This document shows, piece after piece, positions 52,800 through 62,759 of a DNA stretch of 64,000 nucleotides. The position numbers and the translations under genes were made by a program. This DNA comes from Cryobacterium zongtaii (GTDB lineage Bacteria > Actinomycetota > Actinomycetes > Actinomycetales > Microbacteriaceae), in assembly GCF_002909375.1 (NCBI RefSeq), contig NZ_PPXD01000017.1, positions 1 through 64,000 of the forward strand, given 5' to 3'. The notes under the pieces are model-generated. The model had not been told where the DNA came from and made no database searches. It saw only the letters and a program-made list of their open reading frames with translations. Within the stretch, counting starts at the first letter, position 1, and every line of letters begins with the position of its first letter.

Positions 52800-55700
52800 T
52801 CAAGTCAGGCAGTACGGGCCCAGGAGGCTCTTGAGTTCGCCGAAGAGGTCGGCGGTCACGGTGACCCGGCTCGGCAGCTCGAAGACGCGGGCGGTGTCAC
52901 CCTTGATCAACTTCAGGCGCACCTCTGAGGTACCGCCGTGTCTCTTGAGCACCTCGCCGAGCTGGGTGACGGTATCGGTGGTGGCTCGCGCCTCGAACAG
53001 AGTGATCGACAGGGTGCCGTGATCGGACGCCTGACCGAGCTCGGGCGCAAAGATGCTGTACGCGTGCAGGTTCATTCCGTCATCGCGCATACTCACCCGG
53101 CCGCGCACCACCACGACGGAGTCGCTGACGAGGTCAAGGGAGAACTCTTGGTACGCCTTGCCCATGAACATGACGTCGATCTCGCCGCCGAAGTCCTCGA
53201 CCGAGATGATGCCGTACTGGTTGCCCGACTTCTTGGCGATGCGATGCTGCACATTGGTGATGAGGCCGGCCACGGTGACGGTATCGGCATCCTGGGTGTG
53301 CTCGGAACTGATCAGATCGGTGATCGTGGTGCTGGCGTGCTTGGCCAGCGGAATCTCGAGGCCGGCCAGAGGGTGGTCGGAGACGTAGAGGCCGAGCATG
53401 TCGCGCTCCAGTGCGAGCTTCTCCTTCTTGCTCCACTCCGGCCGGTCCGGCACCTGGTCGGTCTCCTGAGGGTCGTCGAAGAGGCTGTCGAAGTCGAAGC
53501 CGACCATGCCGTGCGACTCGTCACGTTTGATCTTGACGGCGGAGTCGACGGCTCCCTCGTGAATCTCGAACATGGCGCGGCGGGTGGCGCCGAGGGAGTC
53601 GAAGGCGCCGGACTTGATCAGGGACTCGACGGTGCGCTTGTTGGTGACCTGCAGCGGGACCTTGCGGAGGAAATCGTGGAACGACTCGAAGTCGCCCTTC
53701 TCAGTGCGGGCGGCCCGGATGGCTTCCACCACGTTGAAACCGACGTTACGCACGGCGCCCAGGCCGAAGCGGATGTCGGTGCCGACGGCGGCGAAGAAGC
53801 CGATCGACTCGTTGACATCCGGCGGCAGCACCTGGATGCCCATCCGGCGGCACTCGTTGAGGTACAGCGCGAGCTTGTCGCGGGCATCGCCGACGCTGGT
53901 CAGCAGGGCGGCCATGTACTCGGCCGGATAGTGCGCCTTAAGGTATGCGGTCCAGTAGGACAGCACTCCGTAGGCCGCGGAGTGGGCTTTGTTGAAGGCG
54001 TAGTCAGAGAACGGTAGAAGGATGTTCCATACGGTGGTAATGGCTTCCATTGAGTAGCCGTTGGCTATCATTCCGCCGGAGAAACCCTCGAACTGCTTGT
54101 CCAGCTCGGACTTCTTCTTCTTGCCCATCGCGCGTCGCAGCAGGTCGGCCTGACCCAGGGTGAAGCCGGCCAGCTTCTGCGCGATCGACATCACCTGCTC
54201 CTGATAGACGATGAGGCCGTAGGTGCCGCCGATGATGTCTTTGAGGGGCTCCTCGAGCTCTTTGTGGATCGGGATGATCTCCTGCTGACCGGTCTTCCGC
54301 AGCGCGTAGTTGGTGTGCGAGTTCGCGCCCATGGGGCCGGGCCGGTAGAGCGCGATGACGGCGGAGATGTCTTCGAAGTTGTCGGGCTTCATGCTGCGCA
54401 GGAGCGCGCGCATCGGGCCGCCGTCCAGCTGGAACACCCCGAGGGTGTCGCCGCGGGCGAGCAGTTCGTAGGCGAGCACGTCGTCGAGGTCGAGGTCTTC
54501 GAGCACCGGGCGGTGGCCACGGTTCGCTTCGATGTTGTCGAGGGTGTCGTCGATGATGGTGAGGTTGCGGAGCCCCAGGAAGTCCATCTTGATCAGGCCC
54601 AGGCTCTCGCAGGCCGGGTAGTCGAACTGCGTGACGATCTGGCCGTCGGCCTCGCGGCGCATGATCGGGATGATGTCGATGAGCGGGTCGGACGACATGA
54701 TCACGCCGGCGGCGTGCACACCCCACTGGCGCTTGAGGTTCTCGATACCGAGCGCGGTGTCGAAGACCGTGCGCGCTTCAGCATCTGTCTCGATGACGGC
54801 GCGGAAGTCGCCGGCCTCGCGGTAGCGGGGGTGGTCCTTGTCGAACATGCCGGTGAGCGGCATGTCCTTGCCCATGATGGGCTGCGGCATGGCCTTGGTG
54901 AGCTTGTCGCCCATGCCGAACGGGAAGCCCAAAACCCGGCTGGAGTCCTTCAGCGCCTGCTTGGCCTTGATGGTGCCGTAGGTGACGATCTGCGCGACGC
55001 GCTCGGAGCCGTACTTCTCGGTGACGTAGTGGATGACCTCGCCGCGGCGACGGTCGTCGAAGTCGACGTCGAAGTCGGGCATGGAGACGCGGTCGGGGTT
55101 GAGGAAGCGCTCGAAGATCAGGCCGTGCACCAGCGGGTCGAGGTCGGTGATGCCCATGGCGTACGCGACCATCGAGCCGGCGCCGGAGCCACGACCTGGA
55201 CCGACTCTGATGCCGTTCTCCTTGGACCAGTTGATGAAGTCGGCGACGACCAGGAAGTAGCCGGGGAAGCCCATCTGGGTGATGACGCCGACCTCGTAGT
55301 CGGCCTGCTTGCGCACCGCTGCCGTGATGCCGTTCGGATAGCGACGCAGGAGGCCGAGTTCGGTCTCCTTGATGAACCAGCTTTCCTCGTTCTCGCCCTC
55401 AGGGGTGGGGAACCGGGGCATGTAGTTGGCCGAGGTGTTGAACTTGACCTCGCACCGCTCGGCGATGAGCAGAGTGTTGTCGCACGCCTCCGGGTTGTCC
55501 CGGAACAGGTGCCGCATCTCGGCGGCGGTCTTGAGGTAGAACTCGTTGGAGTCGAACTTGAACCGGTTGGGGTCGTCCAGGGTGGATGCCGACTGCACGC
55601 AGAGCAGCGCCGCGTGCGCTGTCGCGTCGTGCGCGTGGGTGTAGTGCAGGTCGTTGGTGGCCACCAGCGGCAGATCGAGTTCCTTGGCCAACTTGAGCAG

Positions 55701-56321
55701 GTCCGTCATGGTGCGGCGCTCGATGTCGATGCCGTGGTCCATGATCTCGCAGAAGAAGTTGTCCTTCCCGAAGATGTCCCGCAGCTCCCCCGCGGCCTGC
55801 CTGGCCTCGTCGTACTGGCCGAGCCGGAGGCGGGTCTGCACCTCGCCACCCACGCATCCGGTCGTACCGATCAGACCCTTGGAATAGGTGCTGAGCAGTT
55901 CGCGGTCCATTCGCGGCTTGAAGTAGTAGCCCTCCAGCGACGCGAGGGACGAGAGCCTGAACAGGTTGTGCATTCCCTCGGTGTTCTCCGAGAGCAGGGT
56001 CATGTGGGTGTACGCACCGCTACCGCCGACGTCGTCGCGGTTTTGGGCGTTGGTGCCCCAGCGCACCCGGGTCTTGTCGCGACGGTCGGTGCCCGGCGTG
56101 ATGTAAGCCTCGGTGCCGATGATCGGCTTGATCCCGGCATCCGTGGCGGTCTTCCAGAAATCGAACGCGCCGAACACGTTGCCGTGGTCGGTGACGGCGA
56201 TGGCCGGCATCTTCTGTTCAGCGGCCGCCGCGATCAACGGCTTGACCCGCGCGGCGCCGTCGAGCATGGAGTACTCGCTGTGCACGTGAAGGTGGACGAA
56301 CGAATCATTCTGCGGCGACAC
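52800..56321 (-). CDS. dnaE: DNA polymerase III subunit alpha
   Basis: Replicative polymerase catalytic subunit, 1173 residues, start GTG 56321. N-terminal PHP domain (FVHLHVHSEYSMLDG), polymerase active site with MPDFDVDFDDRRR and GPGRGSGAGSMVAYAMG, RLGFGAVRNVG-like fingers region, tandem helix-hairpin-helix, and a C-terminal OB fold (VTVAGLITNVQHRIAKKSGNQYG). This is the DnaE1 type by its full C-terminal part; no imuA or imuB neighbours. It precedes the rluD-lspA-divIVA run by about 100 bp. Confidence 0.97.
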   Translation of the reverse strand: MSPQNDSFVHLHVHSEYSMLDGAARVKPLIAAAAEQKMPAIAVTDHGNVFGAFDFWKTATDAGIKPIIGTEAYITPGTDRRDKTRVRWGTNAQNRDDVGGSGAYTHMTLLSENTEGMHNLFRLSSLASLEGYYFKPRMDRELLSTYSKGLIGTTGCVGGEVQTRLRLGQYDEARQAAGELRDIFGKDNFFCEIMDHGIDIERRTMTDLLKLAKELDLPLVATNDLHYTHAHDATAHAALLCVQSASTLDDPNRFKFDSNEFYLKTAAEMRHLFRDNPEACDNTLLIAERCEVKFNTSANYMPRFPTPEGENEESWFIKETELGLLRRYPNGITAAVRKQADYEVGVITQMGFPGYFLVVADFINWSKENGIRVGPGRGSGAGSMVAYAMGITDLDPLVHGLIFERFLNPDRVSMPDFDVDFDDRRRGEVIHYVTEKYGSERVAQIVTYGTIKAKQALKDSSRVLGFPFGMGDKLTKAMPQPIMGKDMPLTGMFDKDHPRYREAGDFRAVIETDAEARTVFDTALGIENLKRQWGVHAAGVIMSSDPLIDIIPIMRREADGQIVTQFDYPACESLGLIKMDFLGLRNLTIIDDTLDNIEANRGHRPVLEDLDLDDVLAYELLARGDTLGVFQLDGGPMRALLRSMKPDNFEDISAVIALYRPGPMGANSHTNYALRKTGQQEIIPIHKELEEPLKDIIGGTYGLIVYQEQVMSIAQKLAGFTLGQADLLRRAMGKKKKSELDKQFEGFSGGMIANGYSMEAITTVWNILLPFSDYAFNKAHSAAYGVLSYWTAYLKAHYPAEYMAALLTSVGDARDKLALYLNECRRMGIQVLPPDVNESIGFFAAVGTDIRFGLGAVRNVGFNVVEAIRAARTEKGDFESFHDFLRKVPLQVTNKRTVESLIKSGAFDSLGATRRAMFEIHEGAVDSAVKIKRDESHGMVGFDFDSLFDDPQETDQVPDRPEWSKKEKLALERDMLGLYVSDHPLAGLEIPLAKHASTTITDLISSEHTQDADTVTVAGLITNVQHRIAKKSGNQYGIISVEDFGGEIDVMFMGKAYQEFSLDLVSDSVVVVRGRVSMRDDGMNLHAYSIFAPELGQASDHGTLSITLFEARATTDTVTQLGEVLKRHGGTSEVRLKLIKGDTARVFELPSRVTVTADLFGELKSLLGPYCLT

Positions 56322-56421
56322 GACTGCTCCAGCTGCTCTGGGGTTTATCTGATGACGAAGTGGGGGGTGCTGGTCTTCCAGCCTAAGCGCCGGAGGACGC
56401 CCCTGCCCTGATCAACGCAGC

Positions 56422-57342
56422 CTAATCGCCGCGCAGTAAGCGCAGAGCGTTGGCCAGGTCGTCCGGGTACTCGGCGTTGAAGGTGACCCATTCGCCGCTG
56501 GTCGGGTGATCGAAGGAGAGCTGCTTGGCGACCAGCCACTGCCGGGTGAGGCCGAGCCTGGCCGAGATCTTCGCGTCGGCCCCGTACATGGCGTCGCCGA
56601 CACACGGATGCCGCTGGGCGGCCATGTGCACCCGGATCTGGTGGGTTCGACCGGTCTCCAGATGTACCTCGAGCAGGGACGCGGAGGGGAAGGCTTCCAG
56701 GGTCTCGTAGTGAGTGACGGAGTCCTTGCCTCCGGCGATCACAGCGAACTTCCAGTCGGAGCGCGGGTGGCGCCCGATCGGCGCGTCGATGGTGCCGCTG
56801 GACGGGTCTGGGTGGCCCTGCACGACGGCGTGGTAGATCTTGTCGACCTCCCGGTCGTGGAAGGCCCGTTTGAGGTGCGTGTACGCGTGCTCGGACTTCG
56901 CGACGACCATGAGGCCGCTGGTCCCGACGTCGAGACGGTGCACGATGCCGGCCCGTTCGGACGCACCGGAGGTGGCGATGCGGTAGCCGGCGGCGGCGAG
57001 GGCGCCGAGCACCGTCGGGCCGGTCCAGCCCACGCTGGGGTGGGCCGCGACGCCGGATGGCTTGTTGACGACGACGATGTCGTCGTCGTCGTGCACGATC
57101 GTGAGATCGGGTACCGCGATGGGCACGATGACGAGGTCCTGCTTGGGCGCCCAGCTCACGTCGAGCCAGGCCCCGGCACGCAGCTTGTCCGACTTGCCGA
57201 CCACGACGCCGTCCTGGGTGACCCCGTCGGACTCGGCGACTTCGGCCGCGAAGCTGCGGGAGAAGCCGAACAGCTTGGCGATGCCCGCGTCAACGCGTAC
57301 ACCGTCCAAACCATCGGGCAGGGGAAGGGCTCGGTTTTCCAT
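56422..57342 (-). CDS. rluD: RluA family pseudouridine synthase
   Basis: 306 residues from ATG 57342. N-terminal S4 RNA-binding domain ([21 protein letters not shown]) and catalytic domain with [16 protein letters not shown] (catalytic Asp) and [21 protein letters not shown]. RluD-type enzymes modify 23S rRNA helix 69 uridines; RluA/RluC specificity cannot be excluded. It follows lspA by 8 bp, the usual lspA-rluD pairing. Confidence 0.93.
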   Translation of the reverse strand: MENRALPLPDGLDGVRVDAGIAKLFGFSRSFAAEVAESDGVTQDGVVVGKSDKLRAGAWLDVSWAPKQDLVIVPIAVPDLTIVHDDDDIVVVNKPSGVAAHPSVGWTGPTVLGALAAAGYRIATSGASERAGIVHRLDVGTSGLMVVAKSEHAYTHLKRAFHDREVDKIYHAVVQGHPDPSSGTIDAPIGRHPRSDWKFAVIAGGKDSVTHYETLEAFPSASLLEVHLETGRTHQIRVHMAAQRHPCVGDAMYGADAKISARLGLTRQWLVAKQLSFDHPTSGEWVTFNAEYPDDLANALRLLRGD

Positions 57343-57350
57343 GATGCCGT

Positions 57351-57944
57351 TCAGTTGGAGGGAGTGAGGGGCGCGGCGCTGCCGGCGGGCACGGTGCTGG
57401 CGGCCGGTTGGGCGGCATCCGGGTCGGATGTCGGCGTGCGACGGCCGTCGAGGCCGATGCCACGCAGGGTGAGCAGCATGAAGAGCGCCATGCTCACCAC
57501 GATGCAGCAGTCCGCGATGTTGTAGATGGCCGGCATCATCCACGGGGTGTAAAGGAAATCTACGACGTGCCCGAGGCCGAAAGACGGCTCCCGGAACAGT
57601 CGGTCGGTCAGGTTGCCGAGCACACCGCCGAGCAGGAGACCGAAAACGATCGCCCACAGGCTCGAGCGGATGCGTGGGGCGAACCACACGACAAACACGA
57701 CGACACCGGCCGCAATGAGTGAGAACACCCAGGTGAGGCCGGTGGCGAAGGAGAAGGCCGCGCCGGGGTTCCGGATGAAGTGCAGTTGAAGCACATCACC
57801 CAGAACCCGGGCGGTCTGACCCTCGGTCATCAAGCTGACGACGAGGGCCTTGCTGATCTGATCGAACGCATACCCACCCACGGCCACGAGGGCCAGGACG
57901 ATAAGTGCGCGGTAACTGATCTTCGACGGGTTGTTACGCGCCAA
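57351..57944 (-). CDS. lspA: signal peptidase II (prolipoprotein)
   Basis: Inner-membrane aspartyl protease that removes lipoprotein signal peptides. 197 residues from TTG 57944. Four helices; catalytic Asp regions [13 protein letters not shown] and [10 protein letters not shown], and the conserved RNPGAAFSF. The C-terminus is a Ser/Pro/Ala-rich tail. The TTG overlaps the divIVA stop by 11 bp; the frame upstream of it is Arg-rich read-through of divIVA and has no similarity. Confidence 0.93.
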   Translation of the reverse strand: MARNNPSKISYRALIVLALVAVGGYAFDQISKALVVSLMTEGQTARVLGDVLQLHFIRNPGAAFSFATGLTWVFSLIAAGVVVFVVWFAPRIRSSLWAIVFGLLLGGVLGNLTDRLFREPSFGLGHVVDFLYTPWMMPAIYNIADCCIVVSMALFMLLTLRGIGLDGRRTPTSDPDAAQPAASTVPAGSAAPLTPSN

Positions 57945-58614
57945 AGCCCTGGAAGCTCGCCTTCGGCGAGTTGCCCGAGTCCTTGCCCGCACCCGCGCCG
58001 ACGGGCGACGTGGAGTCGAGGTCGCGCAGCTGACCCTCGATGTAGCTCTTCAGCTTCTGGCGGTACTCGCGCTCGAAGGTGCGCAGTTCCTCGATCTTGT
58101 TCTCGAGGACGGCACGCTCCTTGTCGAGGACGTTGATCTGGGCGCGCTGCTTGGCTTCGGACTCCGCGATCACGCGGGCAGCCGTGGCGTGGCCCTCAGC
58201 GATCAGGGCGTCACGCTTCTCGGCGCCTTCCTTGACGTGCTCCTCGTGCAGGCGGCGGGCCAGCTGCAACAGGTTCGTCGTGCCGGCGGTCTCGTCGATC
58301 GGCTCGGCAACCGGCGCCGGGGCGACGGGTGCTGCAGCGACGGGCTCGGGCACGACGGCAGCGACGGGCTCTGCGACGGGCTCAGGAGTGTTGACGGGCT
58401 CAGCGGTCTTGGCCGCAGCGGCACTGACCGGAGCAGCAGGTGCGACCTCGCCGCCGGAGAGACGGGCCTTGAGGTCCTCGTTCTCCTGGGTCAGGCGTCG
58501 CAGCTCGACAACGACCTCGTCGAGGAAGTCGTCAACCTCGTCCTGGTCATATCCCTCGCGGAACTTGGTCGACTGAAACCTCTTGTTGACTACATCTTCC
58601 GGAGTTAGCGCCAT
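57934..58614 (-). CDS. divIVA: DivIVA / Wag31 polar growth protein
   Basis: 226-residue coiled-coil protein that marks poles and organises peptidoglycan synthesis in actinobacteria. N-terminal DivIVA domain LTPEDVVNKRFQSTKFREGY and DQDEVDDFLDEVVVELRRL, a 55-residue Pro/Ala/Val/Glu-rich linker (about 58-112), then a long coiled coil (LARRLHEEHVKEGAEKRDAL; ENKIEELRTFEREYRQKLKS). ATG 58614 follows GAGGTGGAAAGCC. A 136-bp gap to yggT probably carries its own promoter. Confidence 0.96.
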   Translation of the reverse strand: MALTPEDVVNKRFQSTKFREGYDQDEVDDFLDEVVVELRRLTQENEDLKARLSGGEVAPAAPVSAAAAKTAEPVNTPEPVAEPVAAVVPEPVAAAPVAPAPVAEPIDETAGTTNLLQLARRLHEEHVKEGAEKRDALIAEGHATAARVIAESEAKQRAQINVLDKERAVLENKIEELRTFEREYRQKLKSYIEGQLRDLDSTSPVGAGAGKDSGNSPKASFQGFGA

Positions 58615-58750
58615 GGCTTTCCACCTCAAAACTTAATTGCGAACAGTTGTGCGAACACGTGCTTACGACCAACTGGCACTCGGTGTTGTACCGGGCCGGT
58701 TGGCCGTCATCGATCAAGAATACATGCCGAGGCCCTGGTGAGGCTGCGTG

Positions 58751-59047
58751 TCAGAACCGAATCGCCGTAATCCACATGCCGATGATGCAGCACAGCATGG
58801 TCAGGCTCCAGCCAAAGTCGAACGCGATCGGGCCGACGCGGAGCGGCGGGAAGATCCGACGGAAGAAATTGATCGGCGGGTCGGTGAGTGTGTAGACCAG
58901 CTCAATGAGAACCAGGACGAACCCGTGCGGCCGCCACGACCTGTTGATTCCCCGGACGAGGTCGACGATGAATCGGCCCCACATGACGAAGAAGTACAGC
59001 AGCAGGAAGTAGTAGGCGATCCCCAGGATCAGGTTGACTACGGACAC
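58751..59047 (-). CDS. YggT family membrane protein
   Basis: 98 residues, start GTG 59047, 6 bp after sepF. Two to three helices (VVNLILGIAYYFLLLYFFVMWGRF; LVLIELVYTLTDPPINFFRRIFPPLRVG; a C-terminal helix). Conserved partner in the sepF-yggT-divIVA stretch; suggested roles are in division or osmotic tolerance but none is firm. Confidence 0.95.
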   Translation of the reverse strand: MSVVNLILGIAYYFLLLYFFVMWGRFIVDLVRGINRSWRPHGFVLVLIELVYTLTDPPINFFRRIFPPLRVGPIAFDFGWSLTMLCCIIGMWITAIRF

Positions 59048-59053
59048 GTCGGG

Positions 59054-59548
59054 TTATGACTGGGCGAAGAAGGAGGAATCGGCGTCCCCCTCCTCGACGG
59101 CGTTGTCGCCGGAGATGACGACGTGCGACGGCGACAGCAGGAAGACCTTGGCCGTTACGCGCTCGATCTTGCCGTAGAGACCCTGAGACAGGCCGCTGGC
59201 GAAGTCGATGAGACGGCGCGCATCGGCATCGCTCATCTGGGAGAGGTTGATGATGACCGGGATTCCATCACGGAAGGACTCGGCGATCACCTGCGCGTCG
59301 CGGTACTGGCGCGGGTGGACGGTAAGGATCTCGTTCATTTCGGACACGACAACATTCTTGGGGGTGGAGGTCTTGTGCAACGGCGTGACCGGTGCGCGGC
59401 CGGCGTTCGCCGGAGCAGCGTGGGACGACGCGACATGGGCTGACTGGGTGGGGAGAGTGGAGACGGGAGCCGCTGCCGGCGCCTCATATTCCAGCTCTTC
59501 GTCTGCCAGACCCAGGTAGACCATGGTTTTCTTGAGCGGGTTGGACAT
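59054..59548 (-). CDS. sepF: cell division protein SepF
   Basis: 164 residues. N-terminal amphipathic membrane-binding part ([20 protein letters not shown]), a Pro/Ala-rich linker, and the SepF core ([59 protein letters not shown]). It tethers FtsZ to the membrane; actinobacteria use it because they lack FtsA and ZipA. It lies 19 bp after yggS. Confidence 0.97.
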   Translation of the reverse strand: MSNPLKKTMVYLGLADEELEYEAPAAAPVSTLPTQSAHVASSHAAPANAGRAPVTPLHKTSTPKNVVVSEMNEILTVHPRQYRDAQVIAESFRDGIPVIINLSQMSDADARRLIDFASGLSQGLYGKIERVTAKVFLLSPSHVVISGDNAVEEGDADSSFFAQS

Positions 59549-59567
59549 CTCGACCTCCGTGTTGGTA

Positions 59568-60290
59568 TTACGACGTTTTCAGATTAACCGCTGCCGGGCG
59601 ATTCCCGGTGATTGCGGTGCCAATTCGCAGGTGTGTCGCGCCTTCGGCGATGGCGGCCGCGTAGTCCTGGGACATTCCCATCGACAGGTACCTGGCGTCG
59701 GGAGCGATGCCGCGCATCTGGGCGCCCAGCTCGCTGACCAGGGCGAAGGAGCGCTTCGGTTCCGCGCCGAGCGGCGCGACGGCCATGAGCCCAAGCAGCC
59801 TGAGGCCCGGGGCCGACAGAACCCGCTCCACCAACGGTGCGAGGTCCGGAATCGACACCCCGCCCCTGGCCGGGTCCTCGGTGAGGTTGACCTGCACGAA
59901 GCAGTCCACCTCGGCACCGGCCTCGACGGCGCCGGTGTGCTCCGCCACCGGGGTGGCAAGGCCGGTCACGAGCGACTCCCGGTCCACCGAGTGGATCACC
60001 GACGAGTAGGCCCGCACCTGGCGGGCCTTCTTGCCCTGCACCTGACCGACAAAGTGCCAGCGGATGCCGGCTCCGGCCAGTTCGGCCGCCTTGGCCTGGG
60101 CCTCCTGGTGCCTGCTCTCGCCGAGGTCCCGCACCCCGAGCTCGAGGAGCTCACGGATCAGGGACACCGGTTGGAACTTGGTCACCACGACCGTGGTGAT
60201 GTCGTCCACCGAGCGACCGGCGAGCCGTGCGGCGTCGGCTATGCCGCCGCGCACGTTCGCCAGCCTTTGGGCGAGGTCCGGTTCGCTCAT
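59568..60290 (-). CDS. YggS family pyridoxal-phosphate homeostasis protein
   Basis: 240 residues of the PLP-binding alanine-racemase-like barrel without racemase activity. The PLP lysine is in [35 protein letters not shown] and [23 protein letters not shown] are conserved blocks. It buffers free PLP. Its ATG overlaps the ftsZ stop by one base. Confidence 0.96.
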   Translation of the reverse strand: MSEPDLAQRLANVRGGIADAARLAGRSVDDITTVVVTKFQPVSLIRELLELGVRDLGESRHQEAQAKAAELAGAGIRWHFVGQVQGKKARQVRAYSSVIHSVDRESLVTGLATPVAEHTGAVEAGAEVDCFVQVNLTEDPARGGVSIPDLAPLVERVLSAPGLRLLGLMAVAPLGAEPKRSFALVSELGAQMRGIAPDARYLSMGMSQDYAAAIAEGATHLRIGTAITGNRPAAVNLKTS

Positions 60291-61477
60291 TACTTCAGGA
60301 AATCGGGGATGTCCAGGTCGTCTGAATCGTCCTCGAAGGCCGGGTCGGCGACCGGAGTGCTCGCAGCGGGGTCGCTGGACCAGACCGAGCCGCTGGGCTC
60401 GGCGACCGGGGCGTTGTCTGCTGCGGCAGAGGCACCGGCGATGGCACCGGCGGCGCCACCGGAGACTCCCGCTGCCACACCGGCGGCGACCAGGTCGGAA
60501 CGACGGACCTCGGCAACCTTGGCACCGGGCTCACCGCCGTCGAAACCCGCGGCGATGACGGTGACGCGCACCTCGTCACCGAGGGTGTCGTCAATGACGG
60601 CACCGAAGATGATGTTGGCTTCGGGGTGCACGGCCTCCTGCACCAGGCGGGCGGCGTCGTTGATCTCGAAGATGCCGAGGTTCGAGCCACCCTGGATGGA
60701 GAGCAGCACGCCGTGGGCGCCATCGATCGACGCCTCGAGCAGAGGAGAGGCAACGGCGAGTTCCGCCGCCTTGATGGCCCGGTCCGCTCCGCGCGAGGAA
60801 CCGATGCCCATGAGGGCGGAGCCGGCTCCCTGCATGACCGACTTGACGTCGGCGAAGTCGAGGTTGATCAGGCCGGGTGTGGTGATCAGGTCGGTGATTC
60901 CCTGCACACCGGCGAGGAGCACCTGGTCAGCGGTGGCGAAGGCCTCGAGCATGCTGATGCCGCGGTCGCTGATTTCCAGCAGGCGGTCGTTCGGCACGAC
61001 GATGAGGGTGTCGACCTCGTTCTTGAGCGAGGCGACACCGGTCTCGGCCTGAGCCTGACGACGCTTGCCCTCGAAGCCGAACGGCTTGGTGACGACACCG
61101 ATGGTCAGAGCGCCGATGGACTTGGCGATCCGGGCGACGACGGGGGCGCCACCGGTACCGGTACCGCCGCCTTCGCCGGCGGTGACGAACACCATGTCGG
61201 CTCCGGCCAGCGCTTCTTCGATTTCCTCGGCGTGGTCCTCGGCGGCGCGACGGCCGACCTCGGGGTCCGCTCCGGCGCCGAGACCCCTGGTGAGGTCGCG
61301 GCCGACGTCGAGCTTGACGTCTGCATCGCTCATCAGGAGTGCCTGGGCATCCGTATTGATGGCGATGAATTCGACCCCTCGGAGGCCGAGCTCGATCATG
61401 CGGTTGACGGCGTTCACGCCGCCGCCGCCAATTCCAACAACCTTGATGACTGCTAGGTAGTTCTGATTAGTTGACAC
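60290..61477 (-). CDS. ftsZ: cell division protein FtsZ
   Basis: Tubulin-like GTPase forming the Z ring, 395 residues, start GTG 61477 preceded by [21 protein letters not shown], tubulin signature [18 protein letters not shown]7 region [12 protein letters not shown], and the C-terminal peptide [10 protein letters not shown] that binds SepF, reached through an Ala/Gly-rich linker (about 320-385). The upstream 138 bp are AT-rich for this genome and may hold a promoter. Confidence 0.98.
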   Translation of the reverse strand: MSTNQNYLAVIKVVGIGGGGVNAVNRMIELGLRGVEFIAINTDAQALLMSDADVKLDVGRDLTRGLGAGADPEVGRRAAEDHAEEIEEALAGADMVFVTAGEGGGTGTGGAPVVARIAKSIGALTIGVVTKPFGFEGKRRQAQAETGVASLKNEVDTLIVVPNDRLLEISDRGISMLEAFATADQVLLAGVQGITDLITTPGLINLDFADVKSVMQGAGSALMGIGSSRGADRAIKAAELAVASPLLEASIDGAHGVLLSIQGGSNLGIFEINDAARLVQEAVHPEANIIFGAVIDDTLGDEVRVTVIAAGFDGGEPGAKVAEVRRSDLVAAGVAAGVSGGAAGAIAGASAAADNAPVAEPSGSVWSSDPAASTPVADPAFEDDSDDLDIPDFLK

Positions 61478-61615
61478 GTCCGGCCTCCGGTGGAACCCTA
61501 AACCTCTACTCGAGGCTTAAAGTTATTCTGAGTATGCAATTCTAAATTCGAAGTTAGGTGCCACCGCTGATGGCTTGGGGAGGCGCGCCCGCGTGTCGCG
61601 AATACCCGGTCGGTT
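61478..61615 (-). promoter_or_regulatory. ftsZ leader, probable promoter region
   Basis: 138 bp between ftsQ and ftsZ. The part at 61500-61560 is strikingly AT-rich for this genome (for example GAATTTAGAATTGCATAC on the ftsZ strand). CATACT and TAACTT hexamers could be -10 elements but no convincing -35 is seen. GGAGG lies 7 bases before the GTG. Confidence 0.4.
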
Positions 61616-62737
61616 TCAGCGAACGACGGCGCTGTCCGGCGATGACACGTCGTATTCGGTCACGCTGCCGACGGGGTGGCTCACAAGTAGGGCCGCCAGA
61701 ACGAGCGCCTTGTACTCGCTGCGCTCAGCGTTGCCCCAAAGGACCCGCGCTCCCCCACCCAGGGTGAGCGTCACGTCGTCCTTGGTGGCGGCTGTCACGC
61801 TGTCCAACTGGCCGCGGATGCCCTCCGGCAGTGCTCCGACCACGGCGACCGCGGCCTGGAAACCGGCACCGCTGGCACCGCCAGCGGCGTCGATGAGGGG
61901 GTAGCCCTGCGGCCGGTCCGGTCCACTCTGGATGACCACACCGGCCGCGTCGACGAGGTCGAAGCCGGCGGCGGACGTGATCGCGCCGACGGGCTCCCGT
62001 TCGACGATGCGCACCACGAGGGTATCCGGCGGCCGGCTCTCCGTGACGTAGCTGCGGATGAGGCTGAATTCGCTCAGTTGCCCCTTCACCTCGGCGAGGT
62101 CGAGGAGCGGCAGCGGGGTACCCAGCTGCCCCTCGAGCGCCTGCGCCACGTCGGCGGCCGGGATGCGGTTGGTTCCGGTGATCTCGATGGTGCGCAACGC
62201 CATCAGCGGGGAGAACACGCCGACCAGGACGAAGGCCACCAGGGCGACCACGGTGCCGCCGGCGGCGAGCCAGAGATTGCGGCGGTGGCGGGAGCGGGAG
62301 GTGAAGCGACGCACCTCGTTGCGCTCGTACTGCTTCCGGGCTCGCCGCGCCGCTCGCAGCCGGGCCCGGGCCGCTCGCGCGGTCAGCGGGGGCTCCTGTC
62401 CCAACGATTGTGGAGTCGACGTCTCCGGAGCGTCCCGTGCGGCGGCGGCCTTAACGCCTCGTTTAGGCAGACTGAAGCCGCCGGGGCGCCGCCGTGTCGG
62501 TGGGGTATCCGTCGCTGGGGTGTCGGACGCAGCGCTGGCCGGCAGGACGATGGGCTCGGTCAGCGCCTCAGGCTCGGCACGGGTGGGCGCGGCGCCGGGG
62601 CCGGCGGCAGGCCGTTTAGGCCCGCGGGCAGGCTGCTGTCGCGGCTCAGGGGCACGCGGCGGTGTCGCCGCAGCTGGTTTCGCTGCAGCGGGCTTAGGTG
62701 CCGCTGGTCGCGCCGCAGGGCCTGCGGGACGCTTCAT
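61616..62737 (-). CDS. ftsQ: cell division protein FtsQ
   Basis: 373 residues from ATG 62737. A 165-residue cytoplasmic Ala/Pro/Arg-rich tail, one membrane helix (LWLAAGGTVVALVAFVLVGVFSPL), a POTRA domain (LRTIEITGTNRIPAADVAQA) and the FtsQ domain (RPPDTLVVRIVEREPVGAI). It links FtsB/FtsL to the divisome. ATG 62788 would add 17 basic residues and overlap murC by 29 bp; neither start has a clear ribosome site. Confidence 0.92.
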   Translation of the reverse strand: MKRPAGPAARPAAPKPAAAKPAAATPPRAPEPRQQPARGPKRPAAGPGAAPTRAEPEALTEPIVLPASAASDTPATDTPPTRRRPGGFSLPKRGVKAAAARDAPETSTPQSLGQEPPLTARAARARLRAARRARKQYERNEVRRFTSRSRHRRNLWLAAGGTVVALVAFVLVGVFSPLMALRTIEITGTNRIPAADVAQALEGQLGTPLPLLDLAEVKGQLSEFSLIRSYVTESRPPDTLVVRIVEREPVGAITSAAGFDLVDAAGVVIQSGPDRPQGYPLIDAAGGASGAGFQAAVAVVGALPEGIRGQLDSVTAATKDDVTLTLGGGARVLWGNAERSEYKALVLAALLVSHPVGSVTEYDVSSPDSAVVR

Positions 62738-62759
62738 GCGCGAGCGCCTGGACGGTGAC

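Noticed and set aside
54264-56411. 715-codon open frame antisense to dnaE
   Set aside because: Mirror of a real gene in GC-rich DNA; the translation is Val/Gly/Asp/His-biased low complexity with no family signature, whereas dnaE on the other strand is unmistakable.
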